A stretch of 64,000 bases of DNA from Lantana camara (lineage: Eukaryota; Streptophyta; Magnoliopsida; Lamiales; Verbenaceae), in the NCBI GenBank assembly GCA_037501455.1, contig CM074863.1, positions 15,124,001 through 15,188,000 on the forward strand, written 5' to 3'. Under the pieces are notes generated by a model. The model was not told the DNA's origin. It did no database searches and was given only the letters and a program-made list of their open reading frames with translations. The translations under genes were made by a program, and so were the position numbers. Below are positions 1 through 11,885 of the stretch, in pieces (positions within the stretch are counted from its first letter, which is position 1; every line of letters starts with the position of its first letter).

Positions 1-300
1 TTAATAATTAATTGAATATTTAATAATCTTCAACATTTCTTTTAAAAAAAATTTGAACAAAATTTAATAATAAAATAATTTCCTCGCATATCGCGATGAA
101 TAGTTAATAGTTAATTAAATATTTAATAAATCTTGAACAAAATTTTCTTTAAAAAAAATCTTAAACAAAATTTAATAATAAAATAATTTCCTCGCATATC
201 GCGAAGAATAATTAATAATTAATTAAATATTGAATAAATCTTACACAAAATTTTCTTTAAAAAAATATTGACCAAAATTATAATAAAAGAATTTCCTCGC
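1..300. repeat. AT-rich ~105-bp tandem repeat array, left part
   Basis: About three units, each containing a core like CTCGCATATCGCGATGAA followed by AT-rich filler (TTAATAATTAATTAAATA, then CTTGAACAAAATT). Core copies begin at 83 and 191 and at the cut end near 296, so the period is 105-108 bp. The array runs off the left edge of the window. It resumes at 12732 and 15504 after two LTR-element insertions. Confidence 0.85.
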
Positions 301-1146
301 TGATGGTGCAGGAATCTGTGTTTCCTAAATGCAACAACACTTTAAGATTTATATGAAAAGGGAAAAGACCATCACAGGCGGGGAAGCCTCAGGAACTGGG
401 TTTCCTCTTGAGCGTGGGTTCTTCCAGCTAAGATAACACCAAGAATGCAAGATGTAATGATGATGCGACTGATATGAAGCTTGGGAAGATACAGAGGAAT
501 GGCCGAATGAACCCAGAACAATGTATGCAGTATGTATCGTGAAGATGACTTGGGGGAGAAAGCATGTGTTCTCCCCTATTTATATGTTAGGGGTAAGGGT
601 AAATGGGTAAATTGACCGTGTGGTCCCAAACCTGTGTTGCCCTAACACGTGGCAGCCCTTGAGGGCGTGAGAATGACGTTTCTGAAAAGGAGGCGGTGTG
701 TCAGGTACAGGGTGCGCACTACCTTTGTGTCAGAGGTTGTTGACGAGGGTCGCGTGAGTGGAGGGTCCCAGATCCGTCTTATGAGGGTTCAGATCCACCA
801 CTGCGGTGGGGGATCATCCTCGAGCCGAAGTGACGCTCGAAGAATGCTCGGACGGGTTCCTCACGGCTCATGATCTTTGAGCACCAAAACCCGAGCGACA
901 AGGATATGGCCCTCGTGCGGGTGATTCCTTGAGAAAGGTAACCCTGAGGGCATAGGTGTGAGCGCCAAGCCTGCCGGCTCTGGCCCTTTGCCAGAATAGT
1001 TGGCCGAGGCCCAATGGCCTGTATTAGTTGGCAAGTGAGTGGGTTGGGTTGGCCCGCGAACCCGTCAATGCAAGCGTATAGTCTTCAAGTCAATCGATGG
1101 CGACACGTGGACGGCTCTGATACGTGCGCATTTCTGAGTATCATCA
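301..1146 (-). repeat. 3' LTR of the Tat element
   Basis: It is 846 bp and matches 11886-12731 except at 431, 525, 770, 802, 827, 830, 883 and 975. Because the element reads on the minus strand, this left-hand copy is its 3' LTR. A minus-strand TATAAATA lies at 577-584. Confidence 0.95.
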
Positions 1147-1160
1147 TTTTGCCCCCCAAA
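1147..1160 (-). other. Polypurine tract of the Tat element
   Basis: On the minus strand this reads as a run of six G followed by CAAAA, directly abutting the 3' LTR. This is the expected place and composition for the plus-strand DNA primer. Confidence 0.75.
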
Positions 1161-1446
1161 TTCTGTAGTAACGCTCGAGCGTACTGTAGAATTTAATAAG
1201 AACGGGGCCTTGAATTTTTGAATATCCGAGGGTCAAGCCATTGCTAGAGAAGTGACCGTCTGCCTTCTGTAACGGGCACAGTCTGACACCGCATTGATTG
1301 ATGTCATGTCCGCATTTAATGCGGAGTGGGAACGTGGGCGCATGCACTCCGGGAGACGTGAGGCGGTTAGCAAAAGTGGGGGGATTTCCTAGGCGGGAAA
1401 TGATTGCGTTTTGAATTTTCAGCCCTAATCAACGTAAATTCTTCCC

Positions 1447-1454
1447 TATAAATA
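1447..1454 (+). promoter_or_regulatory. TATA box of the antisense Tat gene
   Basis: TATAAATA sits 296 bp upstream of the ATG at 1743, inside the element but outside the LTR. A start site near 1480 would give a ~260-nt leader. It implies an internal promoter independent of the LTR promoter. The call rests on motif and position only. Confidence 0.55.
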
Positions 1455-1742
1455 GGGGTTTGCAGGGCTTTGGAACCTCTTTCACGCATTCAAACTCCTT
1501 CAAGCACATACGCAGCAAGAAATCTCTGTAATTTCTACAGATTCCGGCGAGCTTCTTCTCTTCAATATTTTAGATAAAATTCCCTAAATCTTGATATTCT
1601 GATACTAACTTTTAGACTTAGGTTGTGCGTGAGCGATCCTTCCAAGCAAAGAATCCCTTCTGTCTTTGGATTCATTCCAGAAATTTTCTTCTTTATTGAG
1701 TTTTCTGCGAGAAATTCCACCTTCAAAAACCGAAAAGCAATC

Positions 1743-4617
1743 ATGGCCAGGCACCCAGTTGATGATTATGTAAGGGAGATTGACGAGATGTCGGTGGGGA
1801 GTTCTTCCCCTCACGGCAATGTTCCCGCGGCTGTTCCCTTGGCTAGGACGTCCCCAGGTGAGGGGATTCCCATGGCGATCCCAGTGGCCCAGGTTCCGGC
1901 TGATGCTAGGGATGAAGAGGTTGATGCTGCCGTTCGAGGGATGAACGAGCGTGCTCCTGGGGGGGTCGATGATCTCTTTGAAGAGATGGGCAACGTGATG
2001 GAAATGCAAAGGCAGGGGGAGAGAGTATTCCCAGTGTTGAATAGCGCTGTGAGACCCCAAGATCACAGGATCACAGTGGCTGTGATGGCTCCCGAGGGCG
2101 AAGCAGGGCCATCCGGGCGTCAATTTGAGGCTGAACCCTCCAGAAGGCGCCATAGGAGAGGCAAGGAGCCTGTTACTCGAGTGAGGCAAGATAACCGCCA
2201 TCAAACTGATAGATCTCCAGATGAGATTGAGAGTATTTTGACGCTCGACGATTTGGGGAATTTGAGGGCGAAAGCTTATTGGGATGAAGCAGTATTTCCC
2301 ATGCGACTTCCTGAGGAGGGGGAGAGGGCCAACCGACCGCCGCCTGGGATGATGACGGTATATTGGGATGCAGTCCTGGCTGGGGGTTTGAGGTTCCCCA
2401 TCTCGCCCGTCACTGCCAACATCTATCACCACCTGAGGCTTTGCCCTTCACAAATTCTACCGAACGGCATAGCACTAATCAACACTTTCGTGATTATGAT
2501 GGTTGCGCTAGGTCGCGAACCCTCGATCGTCAATTTTGATAGCTTGATACAGGTGGCCCGCTCGCCGTGCTCATCACCTACGGACGGGTTTTATTATGCC
2601 CAGGCCAAGTCGGGTTTTAAGATGATAGATTCCCCATCCACTTCCTATGGCGAGCATTGGAAGGAGAAGTATTTTTTCGTGGGGGCTCCAGGGGGGATTT
2701 TTAGGGTTCATCGCCAGTGGTTGATACATGGCGAGGGTCCTTTGATTAGGGAAAGGACGAGGAATAAAGCTTTTGAGGATTGGGCACAGGGGTTAGCCTT
2801 CGAGATGAGGAGTGAGAAAAAGTGGATTAAGGCTGAAACCCTGGTGAAGAACGAGGGAGTGCTGTTTCGTTATGGCTTGTCTTGCCCTCCAGACATGATA
2901 CTCAACCCTCCAGCTGACATCATGGCCCTCGATGGTTAGATTCTAGGAACTAACCGTTCTAACTTTTAGAATAGTCTCCTAACTTGGTGTGATTGCTGTA
3001 TTTTTTGCATCTACGATCCAAGTAACCAATTTCTGACGCTCGTTTCTTCTTATTTGCAGGTGTCCAAATACTATCTCAAGGCATGAATGCTGAAGCTCTT
3101 TCCCACATGTTGGGCGCCCAAGGACCCGCCGCCGACCCTCAACACCCGCAACCGCAGCAAAACCGCCCTTCCAATGCTCCGAGGGGGAGGGGAAACCGTC
3201 GAGGAGCCGGCCGAGGGCATAACAATGCTCGCGGGGGAGCAGGGAATGAGGCTCCCCCCAGAGGCCCTATTGAGGATCTGATAGTGGAGGGTACCCACGA
3301 GGCTACTCCTCCGTCGGCTGCCCCCGTGGGCCCAATTTCATTGAGTTCGAGCGGGTCCCGGAACCGCTCGGGCGAGCACATCCGCATACATGAAACCCTT
3401 CGGGCCGACCGCCAGGGGAAGAGAAAGAGGCTTCCGGATTCAATTCCCATTTCTGGCAAGGGGAAGGAGGTGGTAGTGGGGCACAGAGGCGAGGGTAGCG
3501 ACACTTCTTCATCAGAGGATGGAGATTTCTGGAAAATAGGCTGCAAGGGCGACTCTCGCTACAAGCGCCAGCGGACCGAGGGTCCGGTGCTTCTGAAAAA
3601 GAGCGCCTACTCCGTGAACCTCGTTTCTGACATCGTCGGAAAACTCCAATTTTCCGGCGATCACGATAAGCTGAACGAGCATGACGACGCTCGTGTTGCT
3701 GATGACGCTTGTCATGTCCTTCTGACAGTAAGTCCTTAGCCCCCTCAGGAGATTCCCAACTTCCATTATTCCCATTTTAACGCTATCCTTTGCTTCTAAC
3801 TCTCCAGGAGGTAATCCCTAGGTTGAAGAACTTGCAGGGGCGAGCGCAGGCCTACTCCGAGCATAAGGCTAAATACAAGAAACTGCTGCGAATCTCTGAT
3901 CCCGTCCAACTGCAGGAGGACTACAACAACATTCACTCCCAACTGACTGTCGCCGACCTCCAGAAGGATCAACTGAGGGAGAATCTGCAGAAGGCGGACG
4001 CGGCCTATCTTACTCTTGACGAGCGTCATAGGGAGTTGAAGGTGGAGCGCGACCAGCTGAGGGTAGAAAACAGGGAGTTGAGCACACAATTGACGGAGAG
4101 TACTCGCCAAAACGAGGATACTAAGAAGGCTCTCGCCGATTTGCAGGGGAAGGTTTCAGGGTTGGCGGCGAAGGTTTCCTGGGAAGCCATAATGAAGTTC
4201 GTGCGTTCCAAAGCCTTCGTGTTTGCCGCCAACATGCAGTGTTTCGACAACGCACGACGCTTCTTCCACAAGGCCATCGGGCAAATGGTGAAGCTTGGCT
4301 TGGCTCCGGATAGCGCTCGGACTGACACGCGCCTACGGATGGACCTGGATGAAAACTGTGAGCCCATGGTCCAAGACGAGGATCCTACTGAAAGTTTGGC
4401 GGAACCGGAGTACCAAGAGTTGGTGCAAACGCTCCAACGGGAGTTCATAGCCGCCAACACTCTGGGTCCCGAGCCTATACGGATTGACGATGAGGGCACC
4501 ATCGTGGAGGTAGCGGATGTTGAGGAACCCGGCGAGGCTCAAACTTCTGACGCACACGTGTTGGCCCCTGTTCCCCTTGCGACTGCTCCTCCCGAGCCTG
4601 ACGCTCCAGCCCAGTGA
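1743..4617 (+). CDS. Spliced additional (antisense) ORF of the Tat element, Transposase_28-like N-terminal part plus coiled coil
   Basis: Three exons fit without a break: 1743-2934, 3060-3727 and 3808-4617, 889 codons plus stop. Intron 1 (GTTAGA...TTGCAG) splits a Gly codon after its first base. Intron 2 (GTAAGT...CTCCAG) is phase 0. Exon 1 contains a region (about residues 160-400) with PPGMMTVYWDAVLAGGLRFP and CPSQILPNG, which I recognise as the 'putative gypsy type transposon' family (PF04195, Transposase_28) common in plant Tat elements. Exon 2 is low-complexity, rich in Arg, Gly and Pro. Exon 3 begins with a long charged heptad-like stretch (about residues 640-725), a likely coiled coil, then an acidic tail. 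It is transcribed opposite to gag-pol. Its function is unknown; nuclear or structural roles are only speculation. Unlike gag-pol it has no stops, so it may be under different constraint. The upstream in-frame extension to 1623 has no ATG. Confidence 0.8.
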
Positions 4618-5740
4618 AGCTCCCTTGACTGTTAATCCAGTTTAAATTCTTCTTCCCATTTATGAACAATTTTCTGCCTGTACTTAATCCTCCTGTTATT
4701 TCCCGAACACTGTGGGTTCCTTTATGTTGCTTTTCCATATATTTGAACTCCTTTTTTACTGCATGAATGTCTGAATACTTTCTCTTATACTTGTGAATGG
4801 TGAATGATGTTATATCATTGCGCTCGTCGTTTTTTAAACTGGTCTTTCTTGTATGAACGTTTGCGATGAGCGTGTTTTTCCGCGAGGGCGTTTTCTTTGA
4901 GGGGGCCCTGGCATTCGCCACAACACACCATCAGTTTAAAGTTTGGCAACGTCTGGTGATTTGAGGGGCGTAGATACGAACGCGAGGGTGTTTTCCCCGG
5001 GGGTTCCCTGGTCGTATCCTTAATGAGGCTCGAATTTGAACTTAGGAAACCTCTGGGGATTTGCCTAAGTATTGGCCCAATAATGTGCACCCTCGTTTCA
5101 GATGCTCCAATGAGTTGTACGCACTTTAGAAATCAACCGTAGGATTTGCTAAGTGTGGGAGAGAATAGAGTGTAACCGTGGGGTTAGCGTCGTTTCGAGG
5201 GACCAATGAAAGAATTGGTCCAGGATCCAATGCTTTATGAGTGCGCTTTTACTCAATAAGCTGAGGGTCATCGGGGTTTTTACTAGCGCGAGCTGGAGTG
5301 GCGAGCACTCAACTGGCGTAAATTAAGCATTCTGCTCCCCGTCTTTCGACACGCTCATTTTTTAGGACTTTATATACTTACAAATCGTTCAAACTGTTCC
5401 GGGTGGATGGTTATCAACACCTAGATAGTGTCGCTTTGAAACGATTGATGTATCGCGTAGGCCGTTCGACGTGGAGGATGCTCGACACGGAGTAGGCCTC
5501 TCGTCGCTCGAATCATTTGATCAAATAGGAAAGCAAGCAAATAGCAAAAATAAAGAACTAAATACTTACTATTGTATAAATGCATTTTTGAAATGATTAC
5601 AGCACGCTTTCCGTCAAAGGAAAGCACTCCATGCCGCAGACGGGCAATTACAAAAGAACTGACGTTTACACGTAGAACCTTCTAAGGTTACATGCATTCC
5701 ATGGCCTAGAGAGCCGCTCGCCTTGCAAAGTTTCCAATAG
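4618..5740. other. Non-coding spacer between the convergent antisense gene and pol in the Tat element
   Basis: About 1.1 kb with no convincing coding region. Two related units near 4870-4965 and 4980-5070 share GCGAGGG-GTTTTC and a following CTCTGG/GTCTGG-GATTTG segment, an imperfect direct repeat. Transcripts from both strands would terminate or overlap here. Confidence 0.6.
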
Positions 5741-7811
5741 TTAGGTATTGTTTGCTCGTACCTGGATGACTTTGAAGGGGCCCTCCCAATTGGGGTCCAA
5801 CTTACCCACATGTTTGGAGACTTCAACTTTTTTGAGGACCAAGTCCCCTAGCTGGAAAGTCCTCTCCTTAACACGTTTGTTGTACTGACGGGCGCCGGTC
5901 GCTTTGTATTTGTGGATACGTGCCCAAGCAGTATTCCTCTTCTCATCCAACAAATCTAACTCTAGCGCCCGATTGCCTTCGTTAGCAGCAGGCTCGAAAT
6001 AGGCAACGCGTGCGGATACTTTCCCCCGTTGCCGCTCGCGGGGTAGTACGGTACGCCCACAAGGCTCCCTGAAGTTCTTCAGCCCATTCGCCCTTCTTAC
6101 TCTCGAGCATCGTCTTCAGATGCTGGAGTATGGTTCTATTGGTTACTTCCGCTTGACCGTTGGCCTGAGGGTGGCCCACGGAAGTGAAACGTTGCTCAAT
6201 CCCAAGTTCATAGCACCAATCCCGCGTGTCAACGGCGATGAATTGGGATCCATTGTCGGAGATGAGTACTCTCGGGATGCCGTATCTGCAAATGATGTTC
6301 TTCCAAATGAAATCCCTCACAACCTTGAACGTTATTTTCGCGACTGCTTCAACTTCGGCCCATTTAGTGAAGTAATCCACAACGAGTATTACGAATTTCT
6401 TTTGTCCGGCCGCCATCGGGAGGGGTCCCACAATGTCAATGCCCCACTGATCAAAAGGCCACGAAACGTCAACAGGAATCATTTGGGCTGCCGGCAACTG
6501 AGGGGTGTTAGAGTGAAATTGGCACTTAGAACATTTCTTGGAGTAGCTAATAGCATCCTGCAGCACCGAGGGCCAGTAAAACCCACTCCTTAAGACTTTC
6601 TTTGCCAAGATCCGACCACCCGAGTGGTTCCCGCAACTTCCACTGTGTACATGTTCTAAAACTTCCTTGGCCTGCGAGGGTCTCAAGCATCTCATCGGTG
6701 GGCCCTGGAAGGACCGCTTGAATAGCCGACCATCGGCGTCCAACGAGAAACGAGGGGCTTTGTTTCTGATTTTCCGGGCTTCAACTTTGTCGCTCGGGCT
6801 GGTCCCATCCTGAAGAAATCTGGTAATTTCGTCGAGCCAACAGGGCTCGGAGGGGTCAATCATATTTACTTCCTTCGAAGGTCCACTTCTACTTATCAGC
6901 GGCTCCTCAGTTCTAAGAAACGTAACAGCACGCTCGCTAAAACCATGCAGGGCGGATGCGAATTTTGAGAGAGCGTCAACACGTTCGTTTTCTGTCCTTG
7001 GGACCTGCAAAAGGTGGAACTCCCTGAACTTGGCTATCACCTCCTTAGCGCTCGTCAGATACTGCACCATGGTGGCTTCTCGAGCCTCATAAGAACCGCT
7101 AATTTGACTCGCGATCAACTGCGAATCCACATATGCAGTGACCCGAGTGGCACCATTTTGGAGCGCGATCCTGAGCCCCTGGATGAGGGCTTCGTATTCA
7201 GCTTCATTGTTGCTGACTTGGAATGCCAGCTTGATGGCATAGTCAACTTCAGCTCCGAGAGGGTCTATGAGGGTCACCCCGGCTCCCCCCCCCCCCCCCC
7301 CTTGTGAGGTCGAGGAGCCATCAGTGTGCAGTAGCCATAGACCATCCTCTGCTGAGGGCTCAGTATCTAAGTTGAAACGTTCCACCAATAGGTCGGCCAC
7401 GGCCTGAGCTTGTATTGCCGTGCGAGGCTCAAAGGTGATGTCGAATTGACTGAGTTCAATTGACCATTTAATTAATCTCACTGAGACGTCCGGCTTTGCG
7501 AGCACTTGTTTGAGGGGCTGATCTGTGAGCACCGCGATAGAATGCGATTGGAAATAAGGCCTTAGCCTCCGAGAGGCATTAACGAGCGCAAAAGCAAATT
7601 TCTCTATTTCCATGTATCTTTTCTCCGCTCCCTGTAGAGTCTTGCTCAGATAATACACCGGCATATGTTTACGCTCGCGAACAGCCACGAGGACTGCGCT
7701 CGTGGCTTCAAGGGAAACTGATAGATAGACAAACAAGTTCTCCCCCGGGTTAGGTTTGGTCAACAGAGGCGCACTCGAAAGGTACTGCTTCATGTCCTGC
7801 AGAGCCTTTTC
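5741..7811 (-). pseudogene. Tat pol, 3' part: Gypsy RNase H, second (archaeal-type) RNase H, integrase
   Basis: Continues the pol frame after an in-frame TGA (7812-7814). Numbering from the Met at 7793: residues 10-120 resemble Gypsy RNase H but with a degenerate first motif (LSVSLEATSAVL, no catalytic Asp). Residues 150-285 form a second RNase H with intact D158 (HTDGSS), E198 (NNEAEYEAL), D223 (YVDSQL) and D273. Integrase has the zinc-binding H383/H390 and C421/C424 and catalytic D453, D513 and E549. Near 6018-6025 the frame shifts. The C-terminal part continues in another frame down to 5741 (GDLVLKKVE, WEGPFKV), and the segment normally between the two is missing, which indicates a deletion. 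The copy cannot encode an intact integrase. Confidence 0.9.
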
Positions 7812-9782
7812 TCAGTCCCCGCTCCAGGTAAAGTTACGAGCGTTACGCAGAATTTTGAAGAAGGGCAGATTCCTGTCCGCTGAGCGGGAGATGAACCTAT
7901 TCAATGAAATGATCTTACCCGTAAGCACCTGGACCTCTCTCAGATTGCGAGGGGAGGGTATGTCTAGGATTGCTTTAATCTTTTCTGGATTTGCTTCTAT
8001 GCCCCGTTGGCTGACCATGTACCCCAAAAACTTGCCACCCCGCACGCCGAATGTACACTTGGAAGGATTCAGTTTCATACCATAACGACGCAAGATGTTG
8101 AACGCTCGTTTTAGGTCTTGCAGATGAGAAGATTGACGTTCGCTCTTAACGATCATGTCGTCCACATATACTTCCATGGATTTTCCAATTTCACCCTCGA
8201 ACATTCTGTTGACGAGGCGTTGGTATGTCGCTCCTGCATTTTTGAGCCCGAAGGGCATAACCTTGAAGCAATAAACGCCCATGTGAACCACGAACGCGGT
8301 TTTAGGGCGATCCTCAGGGGCCATAAATATCTGATAATATCCTTGAAAGGCGTCCATCATGCTCATAAGTTCACACCCAGCGGTCGAATCCACCAACTGA
8401 TCAATTCTAGGCAGGGGGTACGGATCCTTGGGACACGCCTTGTTGAGGTCCGTGAAGTCATTGCACATACGCCACTTGTTGGCGCTCTTCGGAACGAGCA
8501 CCACATTGCATAGCCATTCGGGATATAGAATTTCTTCTATGTACTGAGCGTCAAGCAGTTTATTGACCTCTTCTTCTATGACCTGCCTTCGGAACCCATG
8601 GACGTCTCTCTTCTTTTGCTTTATAGGTTTGAAGGTAGGATCCACGTTCAGCCTGTGGACAATAACGCTCGGATCTATGCCAGTAAGGTCGGAAGCCTTC
8701 CAGGCAAATACATCAATATTTTCCCGCAAGAACTCAATCATCATAATCTGAGAGGGACCGTCGAGACTGGAACCTATTTGCGTGGTCTTTTCTCGATTCC
8801 CGGGCTCCAATTCGATGGTCAGAAAGTTCTCCGTAGGTTCTACCCTCACTTCAGGCCTCGGTAATTCGAGCGTTCTTTTCTTGCCTGTAATTTTTCCGCT
8901 TGTGTCCCCCGAGGGTATATGGTCCTCGTCTTCCGAGGAGGAAACCCCAACCTCTCCTAGGGGCGAATTCCCAGCAACAACGGGTTTGTCCGTGGCTCTC
9001 TTCTTGTTCTTCTTCTTATAGAGCTTGGCCCTTTTGCGCTCGGGGCAATCTTCATCTAGTTTTGGGAAGTCAACAGACTTTTTGGTGGAGCCTGCTTGGA
9101 TAGGTTGTCTGGGCTTGTGGCTTCGGAGGGAGAGTATGTAGCATTCCCAAGCTTCCTTAACATTACACAATACTTCTCCAGTACCCTCGGGGGTGGGAAA
9201 CTTGACTTTTTGATGATAGGTGGAAATTATAGCTTTGAAGTCGACGAGGGCTGGGCGCCCAATGATGATATTGTATGGAAGGTCCACTTCGACCACCACA
9301 TAGAGAACATTCAAAGTTTTTCGCTGTGGAGCGCGACCAAAAGAGGTGGCCAAGCGAATTTGTCCGCGAGGGACAATCTCAGAACCTCCAAAGCCGACGA
9401 GGGCTGTTCTGAGGGGTTCGAGCGGAATGTTCGTGATGTTCATTTTTTGGAACGTGGAGTAAGGCAAAACATTCACGGAGCTTCCATTATCAATCAAGAC
9501 CCTCTTTACAATGTGATTGTGTACATCTAAGCTAACCACCATGGGGCAGTCAGAGGTTTCACCGACCCCATGGGGTGTTACAATGTGCTCTAAATCCTTT
9601 TCTGTGAATCCTACGCTCCCATCCTTTTCCGAGCGCGATGGTTGATCAATGGAGAGCACCGACTTGGGCTGGGAAGATCTTTGGTCATAGCTCCGAATGT
9701 AGCGACGTCGGGAGGCGTTAGAGTCACCGTCCGAGGGTCCCCCGGCGATCATGTGAATGACCGCGAATGGTTGATTTTCCAT
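7812..9782 (-). pseudogene. Tat pol, 5' part: protease and reverse transcriptase
   Basis: A 656-residue open segment from the Met at 9782 to an in-frame TGA at 7812-7814. The aspartic protease active site is LIDNGSS (D98). Reverse transcriptase occupies roughly residues 400-600, with MDAFQGYYQI, FGLKNAGATYQRL and the catalytic YVDD at 539-542, followed by the connection region. It is in the same frame as gag upstream and RNase H downstream, so the family normally makes one gag-pol polyprotein. The TGA cuts translation between RT and RNase H. Confidence 0.92.
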
Positions 9783-9875
9783 GTCTGAAGCTTTCCCTTT
9801 TCCACGGTCGCTGGGCTCGGTGTGACGGTGACGCGGGCTCCGAGAACGCGAACGACTTCCCCCCCGCGCATGCGC

Positions 9876-11783
9876 TCACTCCGCACAGTGCTCGTCGTAC
9901 CTCTCCAACACCTTTACGAACTCCTTAAGGTGCCCCCCAGCGATCAACCTCTGAATCTCCCTTTCTAGCTTATGACATTCACTGGTGTCATGCCCTTTCT
10001 GTTTGTGGAAAGCGCAGTATTTTCCCGAGCGCTTCTGAGCCTCGATTTCTCTCAATTTTGACGGCCTCTTAAACAGCTTCTTGTCCGCCATGGCATAAAC
10101 TTCCGCAATTGGGCGGTTGAGAGGAATGCGCTCGAACTTCCGAGGGGGTGGAGAGTTTCGTCGTGTGGAAACTGGGCTGCGGCGGCGACCCCTGTTAGAA
10201 TCCGTCCGGTCCTCGGGTACTTTGCTGGGACGAGGGGCGTTCGCCATTTTCTGATCCCTTGCGATGTACATATCCTCCAGAGTAAAGAAAGAGTCCGCAA
10301 TTTCCCTAATCTCCATCAGCGAGCGTGGCTTTTTCTTGGCCACCTCTTCCACAAATTCCTTGCTGACGTAATGCTTCATGTTGATAGCTCCAAACAGAAC
10401 ATGTCTCAAGAAGTCCATAGAGGGCTTTTCTACCAACAAGATCTCCTTGTTGAATCTTCCCATGAAAGACCGTAAAGTTTCGTTCGGCCCTTGGACCAAA
10501 CTGTAAAGAGCGGTCGCGGCTGGGGCTGGTGGCTTCAAAGAGTTAAAGTGGCTGATGAAAGCATCCGTCAAGTCATAATACCCCCGAATTGAGCGTGGGG
10601 GAAGCTTTTTGTACCAGTCTTGGGCCATTCCCGTGAGAGAGGTGACAAACACCTTGGCCCAATAATTTCTTGGGTGATCATACAAGTGCATAAGATGTAC
10701 AAAACGATCCAGATGCTCGGCTGGATCTGTGGTTCCATCATACCTGTTGACAGCTGTGGGGATTTTGCCTTTCCCCGCACGGGTCATTAGTACCTCCTCG
10801 ACGAGGGGTGAATCGCCCGTCATGATTCTGTAATCCTTGTCCTCGGGATCTTCATAGCTGGCTTCTCTCCTGCGGCGGGAAATTGGGCTGCGTGGTCGGC
10901 GAGCGTCTCTGGCCTTGGACCTCTCGTCCCCATCACGGGGGGCGTGAGACCTTGCTCAAGAGAGCTGCTCTACCACATTCTGGAGCCCTCTAATTTGGTC
11001 TTGTACCGCGACCAGCTGAGGGTCACCAACATTTCTGCGGTTTGCCCTTCCTGTGGCCCTCGATTGGACCTCTTCATTATCTCCGGTCGCCTCATTTCGA
11101 GGGGCCCTCTCATCTCCTGCTGGTGGATGATCTTGCTGGACCCTCGGTGGGGCCTCGTTTTCTCGGGTTGGAGGAGGAGGCTGCTGGGCCCTCAACGCGT
11201 TTTGGGCCATCGTCAAGGGGTGCACTGGGAGGCCTCCAAGAGGTGGGGCCATTCGAGCGCCAGCGTGCGAAGGGAAATACGCCGCAGTAAAATGTTCCCA
11301 AGCGTTTTGGACTGCCTGGCCCTCGCACTGCGCATACAGCGCCTGAAGCTGCTAGGTGGTGATTTGGGGCATTTCTACCCCTTGTATCTCTCTTGGCAAT
11401 GACATGGGGAGATTCAGTGTCCCCACTTGGTAAGGTTGGATCATCGGCACCATCCCGGGCATCATTCCGGGTTGCAAAAAAGGGTATCCCGGTGGAGGCA
11501 TGGCCATGGGATACATACCTGAGTATGGGAAGGAAGCGTTGGCGGTGTGAGTTGTAGGTGGAACAACAGAGCTGGGCCCTCCTGTAGCGTTCCTTCCCGG
11601 TGGGAGAGTTGCAGCCGCCGTGTCTGGATTTTCGCCTCCGTTCCCCGCAGCTGGTGGGTTCGTACCTCCGGCGGGGATGTTGCTCTCGGCATTCTCTTCG
11701 TTGACTGGAGGGGCAGTCACGAAAGGAACTGGGGGAAGAGTGCCCCTGTCCCCCACAGCTCCAGACCTGGTTGCAGTAACCAT
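9876..11783 (-). pseudogene. Tat gag (three in-frame stops)
   Basis: One continuous minus-strand frame from the Met at 11783 (an alternative Met lies at 11813), broken by TAG at 11352-11354, TGA at 10956-10958 and TGA at 9876-9878. The N-terminal part is rich in Pro, Met and Gly. The capsid-like retrotransposon gag domain lies about 10350-10750 (YDGTTDPAEHLDRF, FVTSLTGMAQDWYKKLP). A Cys/His motif, CAFHKQKGHDTSEC, at about 9975-10020 is the Tat-type nucleocapsid knuckle. No frameshift occurs, so the stops are the only damage seen. Confidence 0.9.
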
Positions 11784-11863
11784 TTTCAGAACCAAAAAGG
11801 TGTTATATCTCAACTAGCTTTCAGAGGAAGAATCTGGTGACGACGAAGATGGTGGTGATGGAT

Positions 11864-11881
11864 TTCCCACAGACGGCGCCA
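11864..11881 (-). other. Primer binding site of the Tat element (tRNA-Asp-like)
   Basis: Four bases inside the 5' LTR the minus strand reads TGGCGCCGTCTGTGGG. The first nine bases fit the 3' end of plant tRNA-Asp, the usual Tat primer. The match weakens after that. Confidence 0.75.
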
Positions 11882-11885
11882 AAAA

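Noticed and set aside
649..873. A 74-residue open frame repeated at 12234-12458
   Set aside because: It is duplicated only because it lies in both Tat LTRs; no start context, domain or conservation supports a protein.
3139..3546. Minus-strand open frames opposite the antisense Tat gene
   Set aside because: They are shadows of the GC-rich exon 2, with no domain and no continuation.
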